Notes: generated from the letters alone by a model not told the origin. 64,000 nucleotides of DNA from JAKLKS01 sp964370855 (GCA_964370855.1 CAYJMF010000009.1:23114-87113), one strand, 5' to 3'; counted from the stretch's first letter, positions 51,203 to 60,086 are shown. Numbers and translations: made by a program.

Positions 51203-51924
51203 CCGGCGCCCCCCCCGGCGGGGGAGGGGCCTCACCGCCCCGGGTGACGGTGGCCATCCCCGTCTTCGACGAGGAGGGGACCGTCGCCCGCGTGATCCGG
51301 CGGGTGCTCGAGGGCGGGATCGCCACGGAGATCCTCGTCGTGGACGACGGCTCCGGGGACGGGACCGCGGCGGCCGTGGAATCGGTGCGGGACCCGCGGG
51401 TGCGGCTCCTCCGCCATCCCCGCAACCGGGGGAAGGGCGCGGCCCTCCGGACGGCCTTCGCCGAGGCGACGGGGGAGTTCCTCCTCGTGCAGGACGCCGA
51501 CCTCGAGTACGACCCCGCCGACTACGGGCTCCTCCTCGAGCCCCTCCTCGACGGGCGGGCCGACGCGGTGTACGGCTCCCGGTTCCTCGGGGGGCCGCAC
51601 CGCGTGCTCCTCTTCTGGCACTACGCGGGGAACCGGTTCCTGACGCTCCTCAGCAACATGATCACGAACCTCAACCTCACGGACATGGAGACCGGGGCGA
51701 AGGCCTTCCGCGTGGAGACCCTGCGGAAGGTGACGCTGCGGCAGGACCGCTTCGGCTTCGAGCCGGAGATCACGGCCAAGATGGCCCGGGCGGGGGCCAG
51801 GATCTGGGAAGTGGCGATCTCCTACGCGGGGAGGACCTACGCCGAGGGGAAGAAGATCACGTGGGTGGACGCGCTGGAGGTCCCCTGGGTGCTGGTGCGG
51901 GCGCGGTTCTGGGATCCGTTGTAG
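51199..51924 (+). CDS. Family 2 glycosyltransferase, dolichol/undecaprenyl-phosphate mannosyltransferase-like
   Basis: 241 residues. GT-A fold with VTVAIPVFDEEGTV, VVDDGSGDGT, RNRGKGAALRTAF and the DxD-type VQDADLEYDP. The segment ETGAKAFR and FGFEPEITAKMAR are characteristic of polyprenyl-phosphate glycosyltransferases and related small GT2s. No membrane helices. It is the only glycosyltransferase in the cluster. TTG start overlaps the carbamoyltransferase stop. Stop codon abuts family B element 2. Confidence 0.87.
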   Translation: MTGAPPGGGGASPPRVTVAIPVFDEEGTVARVIRRVLEGGIATEILVVDDGSGDGTAAAVESVRDPRVRLLRHPRNRGKGAALRTAFAEATGEFLLVQDADLEYDPADYGLLLEPLLDGRADAVYGSRFLGGPHRVLLFWHYAGNRFLTLLSNMITNLNLTDMETGAKAFRVETLRKVTLRQDRFGFEPEITAKMARAGARIWEVAISYAGRTYAEGKKITWVDALEVPWVLVRARFWDPL

Positions 51925-52084
51925 GGGAATACGGTACCCGACCCGTTTCATCGGGGTTGGGCGATGGGGGGCGGGCCCGGCCGGGGCCCCTCGGCCAACC
52001 CCCATGANNNNNNNNNNCGCGAATCCTGGCCAGGCGGGAGCCCATCGCCCAACCCCGATGAAACGGGTCGGGTACCGTATTCCC
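51925..52084. repeat. Family B palindromic element, copy 2
   Basis: Perfect 44-bp inverted repeat (51925-51968 and 52041-52084), arms beginning GGGAATACGGTACCCGACCC and continuing GTTTCATCGGGGTTGGGCGATGGG. Begins on the base after the TAG stop. The 72-base loop includes a 10-base N gap. Confidence 0.85.
52008..52017. other. Assembly gap (10 N) in the loop of a palindrome
   Basis: Ten Ns in the centre of family B element 2; hairpin sequence is the likely cause of the break. Confidence 0.95.
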
Positions 52085-52113
52085 TTCCTCCCGCTCCCTC
52101 CCGGGGGAGAATC

Positions 52114-53349
52114 ATGGTTTCCCCGGAGATCCCCATGCCCCCCAGGTCCCCCAGCGCCCGCAGGTCCTCGACCTCCCGCAAGCCCTCCGCCCCGGCCCGA
52201 AAGCCGAAGCCCCGCCTCCGCCCCTCCACCACCCCCATGAAGGTCCCCATGCTGGACCTGACCCGCCCCTGGAAATCCCTCGAGAAGGCGGTCCTCGCCG
52301 AGGTGAAGGCGGTCTTCCGGGAGAACGACTTCATCCTCGGGAAGAGGGTGGCGGCGTTCGAGAAGGAGATCGCCGCCTACTGCCGCGTGCCCCACGCCGT
52401 GGGCTGCGCCTCGGGCACCGACGCCATCCTCCTCTCCCTCCAGGTCCTCGGCGTCGAGCGGGGCCACGAGGTCGTCACGACCCCCTTCACCTTCTTCGCC
52501 ACCGCCGGCGCCGTCTGGAACCGGGGGGCGCGGCCGGTCTTCGCCGACATCGATCCCGACACCTTCAACATCGACCCGAAGGCCGCCGCCGCCGCCGTGA
52601 CGCCGCGGACGAAGGCGCTCCTCCCCGTCCACCTCTTCGGCCGCTGCGCCGAGATGGAACCGCTCCTCCGGACCGCGGCGAAGGCCGGCATCGCCGTCGT
52701 GGAGGACATGGCCCAGGCCATCGGCGCGGAATACAGGGGGCTCCGCGCCGGGTCCATGGGGGACGCCGGCACCCTCTCCTTCTACCCCTCGAAGAACCTC
52801 GGCGGCCCCGGGGACGGCGGCATGGTCGTCACCAGCCACCCGGAGGTCGACCGGGCCCTGCGCATGGCCCGCAACCACGGCATGGCGGAGCGCTACGAGC
52901 ACAAGTTCGTGGGCACCAACTCCCGCCTCGACGGCCTCCAGGCGGCGACCCTCCGGGCGAAGCTGAAGATGCTCGATCGCTGGAGCGCCGCCCGCGGGAG
53001 GAACGCCGAGCGCTACGGGCGGCTGCTGGCGGGGATGTCCTCGGTCCGCACCCCCGCCCCCGTGCCGCGGAAGGAGGGGCGCCATGTCTGGAACCAGTAC
53101 ACGCTGCGCTGCGAGCGGCGGGACGAACTCCGGGAGCACCTCGGCAAGGCCGGCATCGGCACCGTCGTCTACTACCCGAAGCCGCTCCACCTCCAGCCCT
53201 GCTTCGCCTCCCTGGGGTACGGGGCCGGCGCCTTCCCCGAATCGGAGAGGGCCTGCCGCGAGGTCCTCTCCCTCCCCGTGTTCCCCGAGCTGACGGCGGC
53301 GGAGCAGGAGCACGTCGCCTCCTCCATCCGCTCCTTCTACGGCGAGTAG
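52114..53349 (+). CDS. DegT/DnrJ/EryC1-family sugar aminotransferase
   Basis: 411 residues. PLP Schiff-base Lys227 in FYPSKNLGGPGDGG; ASGTDAILLSLQ, TPFTFFATAGAV, VEDMAQAIGA and QYTLR match WlbE/WbpE-type UDP-sugar aminotransferases. It transfers an amino group to a keto-sugar nucleotide. The ATG at 52114 has GGGGGAGA before it and gives a 40-residue basic Ser/Pro-rich tail; an internal ATG at 52237 (MKVPMLDL) matches the usual family start but has no ribosome binding site. Transcription starts probably after the palindrome. Confidence 0.9.
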   Translation: MVSPEIPMPPRSPSARRSSTSRKPSAPARKPKPRLRPSTTPMKVPMLDLTRPWKSLEKAVLAEVKAVFRENDFILGKRVAAFEKEIAAYCRVPHAVGCASGTDAILLSLQVLGVERGHEVVTTPFTFFATAGAVWNRGARPVFADIDPDTFNIDPKAAAAAVTPRTKALLPVHLFGRCAEMEPLLRTAAKAGIAVVEDMAQAIGAEYRGLRAGSMGDAGTLSFYPSKNLGGPGDGGMVVTSHPEVDRALRMARNHGMAERYEHKFVGTNSRLDGLQAATLRAKLKMLDRWSAARGRNAERYGRLLAGMSSVRTPAPVPRKEGRHVWNQYTLRCERRDELREHLGKAGIGTVVYYPKPLHLQPCFASLGYGAGAFPESERACREVLSLPVFPELTAAEQEHVASSIRSFYGE

Positions 53350-53350
53350 G

Positions 53351-54391
53351 GTGCGCCTCCTCACGGTCCTCGGGACGCGGCCGCAGATGGTCAAGGCGGC
53401 TCCCCTCTCCCGGGCCCTCTCCGCCGCGGGCCACGAGGAGGTGGTGCTGCTGACGGGCCAGCACTACTCGGCGGAGCTGACGGGCCCCTCCGACGCCCTG
53501 CCGGCGCCGGCCCGGACCCTCGGGGTCGGCTCCGGGAGCCATGCCTTCCAGGTGGGGGAGGCGGCGCGCGGCACCGCCGCCTTCGCGCGGGAGGTGCGGC
53601 CCGACGCCGTCCTCGTGGTCGGGGACACCAACTCGGCGCTGGCCGCCGCCCTCGGCGCCCGGGCCGCCGGCGTCCCCCTCGTCCACGGCGAGGCCGGCGT
53701 CCGCCTCGGCACCCTCTCCCTCCCCGAGGAGGCGAACCGCATCGCCGCCGATCACCTCGCCGACCTCTGCCTCTGCCCCACGGGGCGGGCCGCCGCGGCG
53801 CTCCGGGCGGAGCGCCCGCGGGCCGCCGTCGTCGACGCCGGGGATCCCCTCCTCGACGTCCTCGTCGGCCGTTCCGTCGGGATCCGCGCCGGGGACGCCC
53901 CGCCTGACGGCGGATTCCTCTGCACCCTCCACAGGGCGGAGAACACCGGCGACCCGGCCCGCCTGCGGCGCATCCTCGGGGCGCTGGCGGGGCTCGGCGG
54001 GACCGTCCTCCTCCCCCTCCACCCGCGCACCCGGGCCGCCCTCGAGGGGGCCGGCGCATGGCCGCCGGCGGGGATCCGGTGCGTCCCTCCCCTTGGCCAC
54101 GCGGATCTCGTCGACGGGATCCGCGGGGCGACGGCGGTGATCACCGATTCCGGCGGCGTGCAGCGGGAGGCCTACTGGATGGGGGTGCCCTGCATCGTGC
54201 TCCGGGAGGAGTGCGAGTGGCGGGAGACGGTGGAGGAGGGGTGGGCGGTCTGCGCCGGCGCCGACCCTGCCCGCATCGCCGCCGCCGCCGGCGCTCCCCC
54301 CCGGGGGTCCGCCCCCCCCGACCGGGCGGCCTTCGGCGGGGGAGGGGCCGCCGGACGCTGGGTGGCGGCCATGGCGGAGAGGTTCGGATAG
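53351..54391 (+). CDS. wecB: UDP-N-acetylglucosamine 2-epimerase (non-hydrolysing)
   Basis: 346 residues. LTVLGTRPQMVKAAPLS, TGQHY, VVGDTNSALAAA, LVHGEAGVR (Glu), CTLHRAEN (His-Arg), TDSGGVQREAY and LREECEW are all present. It converts UDP-GlcNAc to UDP-ManNAc; with the upstream aminotransferase and the 6-dehydrogenase it could make acetamido-uronic acid precursors. GTG one base after the previous stop. Confidence 0.94.
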   Translation: MRLLTVLGTRPQMVKAAPLSRALSAAGHEEVVLLTGQHYSAELTGPSDALPAPARTLGVGSGSHAFQVGEAARGTAAFAREVRPDAVLVVGDTNSALAAALGARAAGVPLVHGEAGVRLGTLSLPEEANRIAADHLADLCLCPTGRAAAALRAERPRAAVVDAGDPLLDVLVGRSVGIRAGDAPPDGGFLCTLHRAENTGDPARLRRILGALAGLGGTVLLPLHPRTRAALEGAGAWPPAGIRCVPPLGHADLVDGIRGATAVITDSGGVQREAYWMGVPCIVLREECEWRETVEEGWAVCAGADPARIAAAAGAPPRGSAPPDRAAFGGGGAAGRWVAAMAERFG

Positions 54392-54414
54392 GGCCGGAAT
54401 GCCGTAGGATCCCC

Positions 54415-54420
54415 CTCTTC
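54415..54420 (+). promoter_or_regulatory. -10 box TAGGAT of the NtrC-type regulator gene
   Basis: GTAGGATCCCC 20 bases before the GTG at 54441. A short leader with CGGAG remains. No -35 recognised. Confidence 0.4.
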
Positions 54421-54440
54421 CCTGCCCCGGAGAACCGCCC

Positions 54441-55802
54441 GTGAAGGTGCTCCTCGCCGACGACGAGAAGGCCATCGCCGTGACCCTGGGCGACGCCCTG
54501 GCGGGGGCCGGCCACGCCGTCACCGTGGTCAACGACGGCCTGGCCGCCGCCGCCGCCCTGGAGGCCGGCGCCTTCGACGTGGTCGTCTCCGACATCCGCA
54601 TGCCCGGCATGGACGGGATGGCCGTCCTCGGCCGGGCCAAGGCGAAGGACCCCCGCACGGAGGTCATCCTCATCACCGGCTTCGGCACCGTGGAGTCCGC
54701 CGTGGAGGCCATGAAGGCCGGCGCCTTCCACTACGTCCAGAAGCCCTTCTACAACGAGAGCATCGTCGAGCTCCTCCGCCGCATCGAGCACCTCCGCTCC
54801 CTCCGGCCGACGAAGGAGGAGCCCGTGATGCTCGAGGGGATCATCGGCGCCTCCCCGGAGATGCGGCGGGTCTTCGAGACCCTGCGCAAGGCCGCCCCCA
54901 GCGAGGCCTCCATCCTCATCGAGGGGGAGAGCGGCACGGGAAAGGAGATGGTCGCCCGGGCCATCCACAACCTCTCGCCGCGTCGCGCCGGCGCCTTCGT
55001 CCCCATCTCCTGCGCCGCCATCCCCGAGACCCTGCTCGAGTCGGAGCTCTTCGGCCACGAGCGGGGCGCCTTCACCGACGCCAAGGAGCGCAAGATCGGC
55101 CGCTTCGAGCGGGCCGACGGGGGAACGGTGTTCCTCGACGACGTGGACGACATGCCGCTGGCCATGCAGGTGAAGCTGCTCCGCGTCCTCCAGGAGCGGG
55201 AGATCGAGCGGCTCGGCGGGACGAAGCCGATCCCCGTGAGCGTGCGCGTGGTGACGGCCACGAAGGTGGACCTGCAGGACGCCGTCAACGAGGGGGCCTT
55301 CCGGGAGGACCTCTACTGGCGGCTCAACGTGGTGGGGATCCTCCTGCCGCCGCTGCGCGAACGGCCCGGGGACGTGATCACCCTGGCGGAGCACTTCGCC
55401 CGGCTCTACGGCCACGGCCGCTCCTTCACCATCCCCCCGGACGTCATGGCGGACATGGACGCCTACTTCTGGCCCGGCAACGTCCGCGAGCTGGAGAACG
55501 CCGTGGAGCGGGCCATCGCGCTCTCCGGCAGCGACGGCGCGCTGGCGCGGGAGCACCTGCTGCGCAGCCGCGGCGACCGTCCCGCCCCGGGGCCCGCCGG
55601 TGGCACGGTGCGGACCCTCAAGGAGGCGGGGGCGGCGGCGGAGAAGGACGCCATCCTCGCCGCACTCCGCCTGACCCAGGGCCACCGGGCCCGCGCGGCC
55701 AAGGTGCTCGGCATCTCGCGGAAGTCGCTGTGGGAGAAGATGCGCCTCCAGGGCATCGAGGAGCCGCCCGCGGCCGCCGGCGGGCCCGGGCACCATCGAT
55801 GA
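54441..55802 (+). CDS. NtrC-family sigma-54-dependent response regulator with altered signature motifs
   Basis: 453 residues. Receiver 1-115 (Asp7, Asp8, phosphoacceptor Asp51, Lys101); AAA+ domain about 130-370 with Walker A GESGTGKE at 162-169; C-terminal Fis-type helix-turn-helix about 400-440 (RAAKVLGISRKSLWEKM). Two signatures differ from the consensus: the sigma-54 contact loop is GAFTDA (209-214) instead of GAFTGA, and Walker B reads FLDDVDD with Asp234 where the catalytic Glu normally sits. Both changes occur in some family members, to my recollection. GTG start. No partner histidine kinase adjacent. Overlaps lpxH. Confidence 0.9.
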   Translation: MKVLLADDEKAIAVTLGDALAGAGHAVTVVNDGLAAAAALEAGAFDVVVSDIRMPGMDGMAVLGRAKAKDPRTEVILITGFGTVESAVEAMKAGAFHYVQKPFYNESIVELLRRIEHLRSLRPTKEEPVMLEGIIGASPEMRRVFETLRKAAPSEASILIEGESGTGKEMVARAIHNLSPRRAGAFVPISCAAIPETLLESELFGHERGAFTDAKERKIGRFERADGGTVFLDDVDDMPLAMQVKLLRVLQEREIERLGGTKPIPVSVRVVTATKVDLQDAVNEGAFREDLYWRLNVVGILLPPLRERPGDVITLAEHFARLYGHGRSFTIPPDVMADMDAYFWPGNVRELENAVERAIALSGSDGALAREHLLRSRGDRPAPGPAGGTVRTLKEAGAAAEKDAILAALRLTQGHRARAAKVLGISRKSLWEKMRLQGIEEPPAAAGGPGHHR

Positions 55803-56539
55803 GCCCCCCGGAGGGAGGGCGCGCCCTCTTCGTCTCCGACGTCCACGCCTCCCCGGAAGCGCCGGCGACCCTCGACGCCTTCCTCCGCTTCCTCGCCGGC
55901 CCCGCCGCCGGGGCGTCGGCCCTCTTCGTGGTGGGGGACCTCTTCGAGACCTTCGTCGGCGCCGGCACCGGGGGGAAGCCCGGCTACCGCGAGGTGCTGG
56001 GGGGGCTCGCCTCCCTCGCCCGGGGGGGGGCGCGGGTCGCCTTCCTCCCGGGGAACCGGGACTTCCCGCTGGAGGGGGCGCTCCGGCCCCTCGGCATCGA
56101 GCGGCTCCCGGACACGGCCATGGTGGCCGTGGACGGGGCGCGGGTGATCCTCACCCACGGGGATCTCCTCTGCACCCGGGACCGCCGCTACCAGGCCTTC
56201 CGCCGGGCCGTGCGCGGGCGGCCGCTCCGCCGCTTCGCCGACGCGCTCCCGGCGGCGGCCGTGGACGCGCTGGCGGGGAAGGCGCGGGACGTCTCGAAGG
56301 CGGAGACGGCGCGCAAGGCCTGCGCCGACATGGGCCTCGACGCGGGGCGGGTGCGCCGCCTCCTCCAGCGGACGGAGGCCGACGCGCTCATCTGCGGCCA
56401 CGTCCACTGGGGGGTGCGCCACCGCATGACCGTGGAGGAGCGGCCCCGGGAGATCTTCGTCCTCGGCGCCTGGGAGGACGGCGCGAACTGGCTCGAGCGG
56501 AGCGGCGGGCGGTGGCGGTTCCTGAAGGAGGGGGAGTAG
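55799..56539 (+). CDS. lpxH: UDP-2,3-diacylglucosamine diphosphatase-type phosphoesterase (LpxH)
   Basis: 246 residues, calcineurin-like metallophosphoesterase. Metal ligands in FVSDVHAS, VVGDLFETF, PGNRD, LTHGDLLCT and ICGHVHWG, with the LpxH-like helical cap (RRYQAFRRAVRG, SKAETARKACADM). LpxH hydrolyses UDP-2,3-diacyl-GlcN to lipid X in lipid A synthesis. ATG overlaps the regulator stop. Implies an outer membrane with lipid A. The stop is followed by a half family B element. Confidence 0.85.
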   Translation: MSPPEGGRALFVSDVHASPEAPATLDAFLRFLAGPAAGASALFVVGDLFETFVGAGTGGKPGYREVLGGLASLARGGARVAFLPGNRDFPLEGALRPLGIERLPDTAMVAVDGARVILTHGDLLCTRDRRYQAFRRAVRGRPLRRFADALPAAAVDALAGKARDVSKAETARKACADMGLDAGRVRRLLQRTEADALICGHVHWGVRHRMTVEERPREIFVLGAWEDGANWLERSGGRWRFLKEGE

Positions 56540-56555
56540 GGGAATACCGTACCCG
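56540..56555. repeat. Half family B element
   Basis: GGGAATACCGTACCCG directly after the TAG stop of lpxH: family B left end with one base changed (ACGG to ACCG) and no matching right arm nearby. Confidence 0.5.
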
Positions 56556-56585
56556 GATTCGCTTCCCCCTCTCCCCTCCCGCCGC

Positions 56586-56591
56586 TAGCCT
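56586..56591 (+). promoter_or_regulatory. -10 box TAGCCT of cmk, leaderless arrangement
   Basis: TAGCCT, then 7 bases, then the TTG at 56599. No ribosome binding site. Confidence 0.4.
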
Positions 56592-56598
56592 TGACCGT

Positions 56599-57294
56599 TT
56601 GCACCCCGGTTCCCTCGACCGATCGGCCGGGACCGTCGTCACCATCGACGGCCCCGCGGGCAGCGGGAAGTCGACGCTGGCCCGGCTGCTGGCCCGGGAG
56701 CTCGGCTTCCGGTTCCTGGATTCCGGGGCGATGTACCGTGCGCTGACGCTGAAGGCCCTCCGCAGGGGGGTGGACGTCTCGGACGGGACCGCCATGGCGG
56801 ACCTCCTCTCCGGGACGGACATCCGCCTCGTGGATCGGCCCGAGGGGCAGCGGACGGAACTGGACGGCGAGGACGTCTCGAAGGCCATCCGGGAGGCGGT
56901 CGTCAACGAGGCCGTCTCGATGGTGGCCGCCCACGCCCGGGTGCGCGAGGGCATGGTGGAGCGACAGCGGAAGTTCGCCCGCGAGAGCGGGCGGGCGGGA
57001 GTGGTGGTCGAGGGGCGCGACATCGGGACCGTGGTGTTCCCCGACGCGCGGGTGAAGTTCTACCTCGACGCCAGCCCCGCCGAGAGGGCGCGCCGCAGGG
57101 CCGCGCAGTCCGGCGGCCGGGCGGAGGAGGAGCAGGTCGCCATACGGAGCCGCGACGAGGCGGACGCGGGACGGGCGGTGGCGCCGATGAAGGCCGCCGA
57201 GGACGCGTTGCACGTGGACACGACGGGACTCGACGTCGGGCAGGTTCTGAAGAAGCTGCTCGGGCCGGCGAGGGAGCGCCTGGCGCTCCCCTGA
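56599..57294 (+). CDS. cmk: Cytidylate kinase
   Basis: 231 residues with the chosen TTG, matching the usual ~225. It phosphorylates CMP/dCMP. Walker A GPAGSGKS at 18-25, then LDSGAMYRALT, VEGRDIGTVVFPDA and the RRAAQSGG/SRDEADAGRAVAP regions of bacterial Cmk. The TTG at 56599 is supported by length and the upstream box; a longer frame from 56512 would run through the family B half element. cmk-plsC-rpsA is a common bacterial order. Confidence 0.93.
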   Translation: MHPGSLDRSAGTVVTIDGPAGSGKSTLARLLARELGFRFLDSGAMYRALTLKALRRGVDVSDGTAMADLLSGTDIRLVDRPEGQRTELDGEDVSKAIREAVVNEAVSMVAAHARVREGMVERQRKFARESGRAGVVVEGRDIGTVVFPDARVKFYLDASPAERARRRAAQSGGRAEEEQVAIRSRDEADAGRAVAPMKAAEDALHVDTTGLDVGQVLKKLLGPARERLALP

Positions 57295-57300
57295 TCGGCC

Positions 57301-58103
57301 ATGCTCTATCAATTGAGCCGTCTGCTGTCGAGGGTCGCCGGAGCCCTCGTCTGGAGGTGGAAGGTGCGCGGCGCCTCGCTGGTGCCGCGGACCGGCGGGG
57401 TGATCCTCGCCTCCAACCACCAGTCCTTCCTCGACGTGCTGATCCTCGGGGGGGCCTGCCCGAGGCCGGTGCGCTACATGGCGCGCCGCAGCCTCTGGGA
57501 GAACCCCGTCCTCGGGTGGCTCATCACCGACTGGAAGGCCATCCCGGTGAGCCGGGACCGCCCGGGCAAGGACGAACTGCGCTCCATCCTGGAGACGGTC
57601 CGGGGCGGGGAGGTGCTGGCGCTCTTCCCCGAGGGGACCCGCACCGTGGACGGGTCCATCGGGGAGCTGCGCGGCGGCATCGGCTTCCTGGCCCGCAAGG
57701 CCGGGGTGCCCGTGGTGCCGGTGCTCATCCGGGGGGCCTTCGAGGCCTGGCCCCGGGGGAGGCGGCTCCCCCGGAGGGGCCGGGTGCGGATCGCCTTCGG
57801 GCGGGCGGTGCAGTACTCCGACGCGTGGGAGGATCGGGAGGTGGGGGGGGGCCGCCCCCCCCCCCGCCCGGCCCCCCGCGCCGCGGGGGGGGCCCCGGGG
57901 GGGGCGGGGGGGGTTTCGCTTTGGGGGGGGGGGGGCTTTACTCCCACGGGGGGTTGTAGGGGGTGGGGGGAGCGAAGCTCCGCCGCCGCCTCCTGGCCCT
58001 CCTCGACGAGGAGGTCTCCCGGGAGGATCCGGAACGACCGCGTCCGGACGACCCCGGGGCCGGTGCGGCCTGCGTTCCCCTCGGAGGGGAAGGCGCCGCG
58101 TGA
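57301..58103 (+). CDS. plsC: 1-acyl-sn-glycerol-3-phosphate acyltransferase, frameshifted in corrupt G/C patch
   Basis: Phospholipid acyltransferase. His40/Asp45 of the HX4D motif (NHQSFLD) and FPEGTRT at 109-115 are intact, and the product is normal to about residue 180 (DAWEDREV). From 57841 to about 57970 the sequence degenerates into poly-G/poly-C with implausible Gly/Pro/Arg translation. Beyond it a sensible Glu/Arg-rich tail (RRRLLALLDEEVSREDPERP) continues in another frame and stops with TGA at 58101-58103. I join both as one gene broken by consensus error; a real frameshift is less likely. Confidence 0.8.
57841..57970. other. Corrupt-looking poly-G/poly-C patch inside plsC
   Basis: 130 bases of long G and C runs interrupted by short T-rich bits, unlike the codon-structured sequence on either side, and changing the reading frame of plsC. 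Confidence 0.7.
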
Positions 58104-58112
58104 CAGGACCGT

Positions 58113-58132
58113 GAGGATGCTCCCGCATCCTC
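58113..58132 (+). promoter_or_regulatory. Hairpin in the rpsA leader
   Basis: GAGGATGC-TCCC-GCATCCTC, a perfect 8-bp stem with a tetraloop, 73 bases upstream of the rpsA start and 9 bases after the plsC stop; followed by a G/C palindrome (about 58159-58175). May terminate plsC transcription or attenuate/autoregulate rpsA. Confidence 0.45.
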
Positions 58133-58205
58133 CAGAGAGTTCGTGCGGAGCGCCGCAGGCCCCCCGCGGGGGGGCGGAGGCGCGGACGAGAGCGAAGGAG
58201 AGCCG

Positions 58206-60068
58206 ATGAAGCCGCTGAAGTCGCTGGCCATCGTGAAGAGGTACGACCTCCCGGATCACGAGGTCGAGAGGAAGGTCGTGGAGGTCATGGGGGAGGTCGG
58301 CACGGCCCTCCCGCCGGAGTACGAGGCCTCCATCCGCTCCTTCGACCCGGACACCATCCTCAAGGGCCGGATCGTGAGCGTCGTCAACGACGAGGTCGTC
58401 GTGGACGTGGGCTACAAGAGCGAGGGCATCCTCCCCATCTCGGAGTTCGAGGACCCCTCCTCCATCGACCCGGGGGACTTCGTCGAGGTCCTGCTGGAGT
58501 CCGTCGAGGACGACTCCGGCTCCGTGGTCCTCAGCAAGCGCCGGGCGGACCGCCTCCGCGGGTGGGAGCGCATCGTCACCACCCACAAGGAGGGGGACGT
58601 CGTCAAGGGCCGCGTGACCCGCAAGATCAAGGGCGGGCTCCTCATGGACATCGGCGTCCCGGTGTTCCTGCCCGCCTCCCAGGTCTCCATCCGCCGCGCC
58701 GCCGACATCTCCGAGTTCATCGGGCAGGAGATCGAGGCCAAGATCATCAAGATCGACGAGTCGCGCATGAACATCGTCGTCTCCCGCCGCAAGCTCATCG
58801 AGGAGGAGCGCGACAGGCAGAAGCGGACCCTGCTCTCGGAGATCGCCGAGGGCCAGGTGCGCCGCGGCGCCGTCAAGAACCTCGCCGACTTCGGGGCCTT
58901 CGTGGACCTCGGCGGCATCGACGGCCTGCTCCACATCACGGACATGTCCTGGGGTCGCGTCGGCCACCCGAGCGAGGTGGTCAAGGTCGACCAGGAGATC
59001 GACGTCGTCGTCCTCAAGGTCGACAAGGAGCGGGAGCGCATCGCCCTCGGCCTCAAGCAGCTCCAGCCCTCCCCCTGGAAGAACGTGGAGGACCGCTACC
59101 CCGTCGGGACCCGCATCAACGGCGAGGTCACGAACATCATGAACTACGGGGCCTTCGTCAAGATCGAGGACGGCCTCGAGGGCCTGGTCCACATCTCCGA
59201 GATGTCCTGGACCAAGCGCATCAACCACCCGAGCGAGATGGTCGCCGTGGGGGACAAGGTCCAGGTCATCGTTCTCGACATCAACAAGGACAAGAAGGAG
59301 ATCTCGCTGGGCATGAAGCAGACCGAGACCAACCCCTGGACCCTCGTGGAGAAGAAGTACCCCGAGGGGACCATCATCGAGGGAGAGGTCCGGAACCTGA
59401 CCAACTACGGCGCCTTCGTCGAGCTGGAGGAGGGCGTGGACGGGCTGCTGCACGTGTCCGACATGTCCTGGACCCGCAAGGTCGGCCATCCCTCGGAGGT
59501 CGTCGAGAAGGGCCAGCGGGTGCGCGCCATCGTGCTGCAGGTGGACCAGGAGAAGAAGCGCGTCGCGCTCGGCCTCCGGCAGCTGACCCCCGATCCCTGG
59601 CAGGACGACATCCCCCGCCGCTTCTCCATCGGGACCGTGGTCAAGGGGAAGGTCACCAAGATCACCAACTTCGGGGTCTTCGTCGAGCTCTCGCCGGACC
59701 TCGAGGGCCTGCTGCACGTCTCCGAGCTGACCGACGAGAAGATCGAATCCCCCGAGGAGATCGTGAAGCCCGGCCAGGAGGTCGAGGTGAAGGTGCTCCG
59801 CGTCGATCCGACGGAGCGCAAGATCGGCCTCACCATGGTGGGCGCCGAGGGAGCGGCCCCCGTGGACACCGGGGAGGACCTCTCCAAGGACCGCAAGGTC
59901 ACCGTGAAGAAGAAGGCGCCCGCCGAACCGGCGCCCGTCGCCGAGGCTCCGAAGCCGAAGAAGAAGTCCGAAGCGCCCAAGGACCTGCCCGCCGCCGGCG
60001 ACAACGCGCTGCGTTCGCTGGGCCGGACCATCCCGTCCGAGGACGCCGGGGACGAGCCCGCCGAGTAG
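58206..60068 (+). CDS. rpsA: 30S ribosomal protein S1
   Basis: 620 residues. Six S1 (OB-fold) domains spaced about 85 residues apart, from about 50 to 545; repeats 3-6 have the typical GVVKN(L/I)xxFGAFVxL..GxxGLLHxSxMSW pattern. A charged Lys/Pro/Ala-rich tail follows. It binds mRNA on the ribosome and aids initiation on structured messages. ATG with GGAGA upstream; 102 bases after plsC. Confidence 0.95.
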   Translation: MKPLKSLAIVKRYDLPDHEVERKVVEVMGEVGTALPPEYEASIRSFDPDTILKGRIVSVVNDEVVVDVGYKSEGILPISEFEDPSSIDPGDFVEVLLESVEDDSGSVVLSKRRADRLRGWERIVTTHKEGDVVKGRVTRKIKGGLLMDIGVPVFLPASQVSIRRAADISEFIGQEIEAKIIKIDESRMNIVVSRRKLIEEERDRQKRTLLSEIAEGQVRRGAVKNLADFGAFVDLGGIDGLLHITDMSWGRVGHPSEVVKVDQEIDVVVLKVDKERERIALGLKQLQPSPWKNVEDRYPVGTRINGEVTNIMNYGAFVKIEDGLEGLVHISEMSWTKRINHPSEMVAVGDKVQVIVLDINKDKKEISLGMKQTETNPWTLVEKKYPEGTIIEGEVRNLTNYGAFVELEEGVDGLLHVSDMSWTRKVGHPSEVVEKGQRVRAIVLQVDQEKKRVALGLRQLTPDPWQDDIPRRFSIGTVVKGKVTKITNFGVFVELSPDLEGLLHVSELTDEKIESPEEIVKPGQEVEVKVLRVDPTERKIGLTMVGAEGAAPVDTGEDLSKDRKVTVKKKAPAEPAPVAEAPKPKKKSEAPKDLPAAGDNALRSLGRTIPSEDAGDEPAE

Positions 60069-60086
60069 GGGGGAGCGAAGCGCGAC

